A stretch of 5,842 nt of DNA from Deltaproteobacteria bacterium (GTDB lineage: Bacteria > Bdellovibrionota > JACOXK01 > 2-02-FULL-40-11), in assembly GCA_016193165.1 (NCBI GenBank), contig JACPST010000181.1, positions 1 through 5,842 of the forward strand. Reading direction: 5' to 3'. Numbering within the stretch: the first letter of the stretch is position 1; each line of letters starts with the position of its first letter. Below are positions 5,360 to 5,842 of the stretch, piece after piece. The translations under genes were made by a program, and so were the position numbers. The notes under the pieces are model-generated. The model had not been told where the DNA came from. It made no database searches and saw only the letters and a list, made by a program, of their open reading frames with translations.

Positions 5360-5632
5360 TTAATACTGACTTTTTTTTGATTTTTGAATCAGGTGAGAGT
5401 CGTCCATGTCATGGGCAGCTTGGGGGGCTTGCTCTTCTTCCATGGGAACATCTTTTTGGTAGGCGGACTCTTCCTGGGCAATGCTGCGATCCACTTCTTG
5501 TTCTTCTTCAATATCTGAGGGAGGATTTTTGCCTTCTTGGGCAAAAGCAGGGGAAAGAGGGTCTGGAAGAAGAAGGATTAAAATAACAAGAGAAAGAATT
5601 AAAAATAGAGTGATGTGACGAGTCATGGTCAT
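5360..5632 (-). CDS. Small secreted acidic protein, no recognised family
   Basis: From ATG 5632 the product has 90 residues. MTMTRH is followed by a strongly hydrophobic stretch (ITLFLILSLVILILLL, residues 7-22) and PLSPAFA|QEG, a good signal peptidase I site after Ala31. The mature part, about 59 residues, is rich in Glu, Asp and Gln (EEEQEVD, AQEES, MEEEQAP, HDMDD) and ends in a basic tail (QKSKKSQY). No Cys is present, so it is not a lipoprotein. The low complexity suggests a disordered periplasmic or secreted peptide. In-frame reading upstream ends in a TTG (5650), less likely than ATG 5632, which has ACGGAAAA before it; ATG 5626 is also possible. I do not recognise a function. It faces asnS in the same direction, and its own promoter candidate lies upstream. 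Confidence 0.55.
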   Translation of the reverse strand: MTMTRHITLFLILSLVILILLLPDPLSPAFAQEGKNPPSDIEEEQEVDRSIAQEESAYQKDVPMEEEQAPQAAHDMDDSHLIQKSKKSQY

Positions 5633-5662
5633 TTTTCCGTAAACGTTCAAAATACTAATCTA

Positions 5663-5690
5663 AGAATAACATAAAAAAATAGGGGTTCAA
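5663..5690 (-). promoter_or_regulatory. Promoter candidate for the secreted acidic protein
   Basis: On the minus strand, TTGAAC (5685-5690) is 16 bases from TATTCT (5663-5668), each matching four of six consensus bases. The predicted start, near 5656, leaves a leader of about 24 bases before ATG 5632. The spacer contains a T-rich stretch. Confidence 0.35.
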
Positions 5691-5718
5691 GATTTCTCCT
5701 TCAGAAAAATGATTAAAT

Positions 5719-5747
5719 TTGGGTTAAAAAATAAATGGAGGTATAAT
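5719..5747 (+). promoter_or_regulatory. Promoter with perfect -10, reading out of the right edge
   Basis: TTGGGT (5719-5724) and a perfect TATAAT (5742-5747) are separated by 17 bases. A start near 5754 would give a leader of about 73 bases before the ATG at 5827. The -10 is immediately preceded by GGAGG (5737-5741), which would be a ribosome site for a 17-codon reading frame at 5746; both readings cannot hold for the same transcript. Confidence 0.5.
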
Positions 5748-5775
5748 GATATTAATGAAGAATGAGGGCAAGGAT

Positions 5776-5796
5776 TCTCATTTGATTTTAATGAGA
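5776..5796 (+). other. Hairpin in the leader of the right-edge gene
   Basis: TCTCATT (5776-5782) and AATGAGA (5790-5796) form a perfect 7-base stem around a 7-base T-rich loop. It lies about 30 bases before the next ATG, within the predicted leader. Stability is modest; any regulatory role is inferred. Confidence 0.35.
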
Positions 5797-5826
5797 TGAG
5801 GCAGAGAAAGGAACGTAAGGGGGAGT

Positions 5827-5842
5827 ATGAATTCTCACAATC
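5827..5842 (+). CDS. Possible first codons of a gene running off the right edge
   Basis: ATG 5827 is preceded by AAGGGGGAG (5817-5825), a strong ribosome binding site, and by the promoter at 5719-5747. Only MNSHN is visible, so no product can be named. Confidence 0.4.

Noticed and set aside
5375..5392. Short inverted repeat TGATT/AATCA beside a T-run as a plus-strand terminator
   Set aside because: The T-run comes before the stem on the plus strand, and the sequence is inside the secreted-protein gene.
1..5842. CRISPR arrays, insertion sequences, tRNA or rRNA genes, phage or defence genes
   Set aside because: I found no repeated spacer pattern, transposase, cloverleaf or related motif on reading both strands.

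Overview
The window is a moderately AT-rich, gene-dense bacterial chromosome segment made almost entirely of housekeeping genes. The left half (1-2816, + strand) is the widely conserved block for protein export, ribosome and tRNA modification: the 3' end of ffh, then rpsP, khpA, trmD, rplS, rnhB and yraN. The genes are packed with zero to a few tens of bases between them, and most start codons follow or overlap the preceding stop. The right half changes strand repeatedly: a STAS-domain gene (-), rsmI (+), then a minus-strand unit of a tiny membrane protein followed by asnS, then a small secreted acidic protein (-). The last bases hold a promoter and probably the first codons of a + strand gene.

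The gene set and order (ffh-rpsP-khpA-trmD-rplS-rnhB-yraN), direct charging of tRNA-Asn by AsnRS, and a possible sigma-54 promoter suggest a Gram-negative-type bacterium. A poorly sampled phylum such as Omnitrophota or Elusimicrobiota is possible, but this is a guess from gene order and divergence; no marker here settles it.

Most genes serve translation: protein targeting (Ffh), ribosomal proteins (S16, L19), ribosome and tRNA modification (TrmD, RsmI), an RNA-binding KH protein, tRNA-Asn charging, and RNA/DNA hybrid repair (RNase HII). The oddities lie in the details. rimM is missing from its usual place before trmD. L19 lacks about its first 40 residues and has a C-terminal tail. A hairpin and an alternative reading frame sit at the start of rnhB. 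A near-perfect -24/-12 element sits just before yraN. RsmI has a one-residue gap in a conserved motif. A 28-residue membrane protein precedes asnS. The promoter region at the right end appears to fire both ways.

I see no CRISPR array, transposon, phage gene, tRNA or rRNA, and nothing that looks like a new multi-gene system. The best leads are the altered L19/trmD junction, the sigma-54-like element and the two small membrane or secreted proteins.
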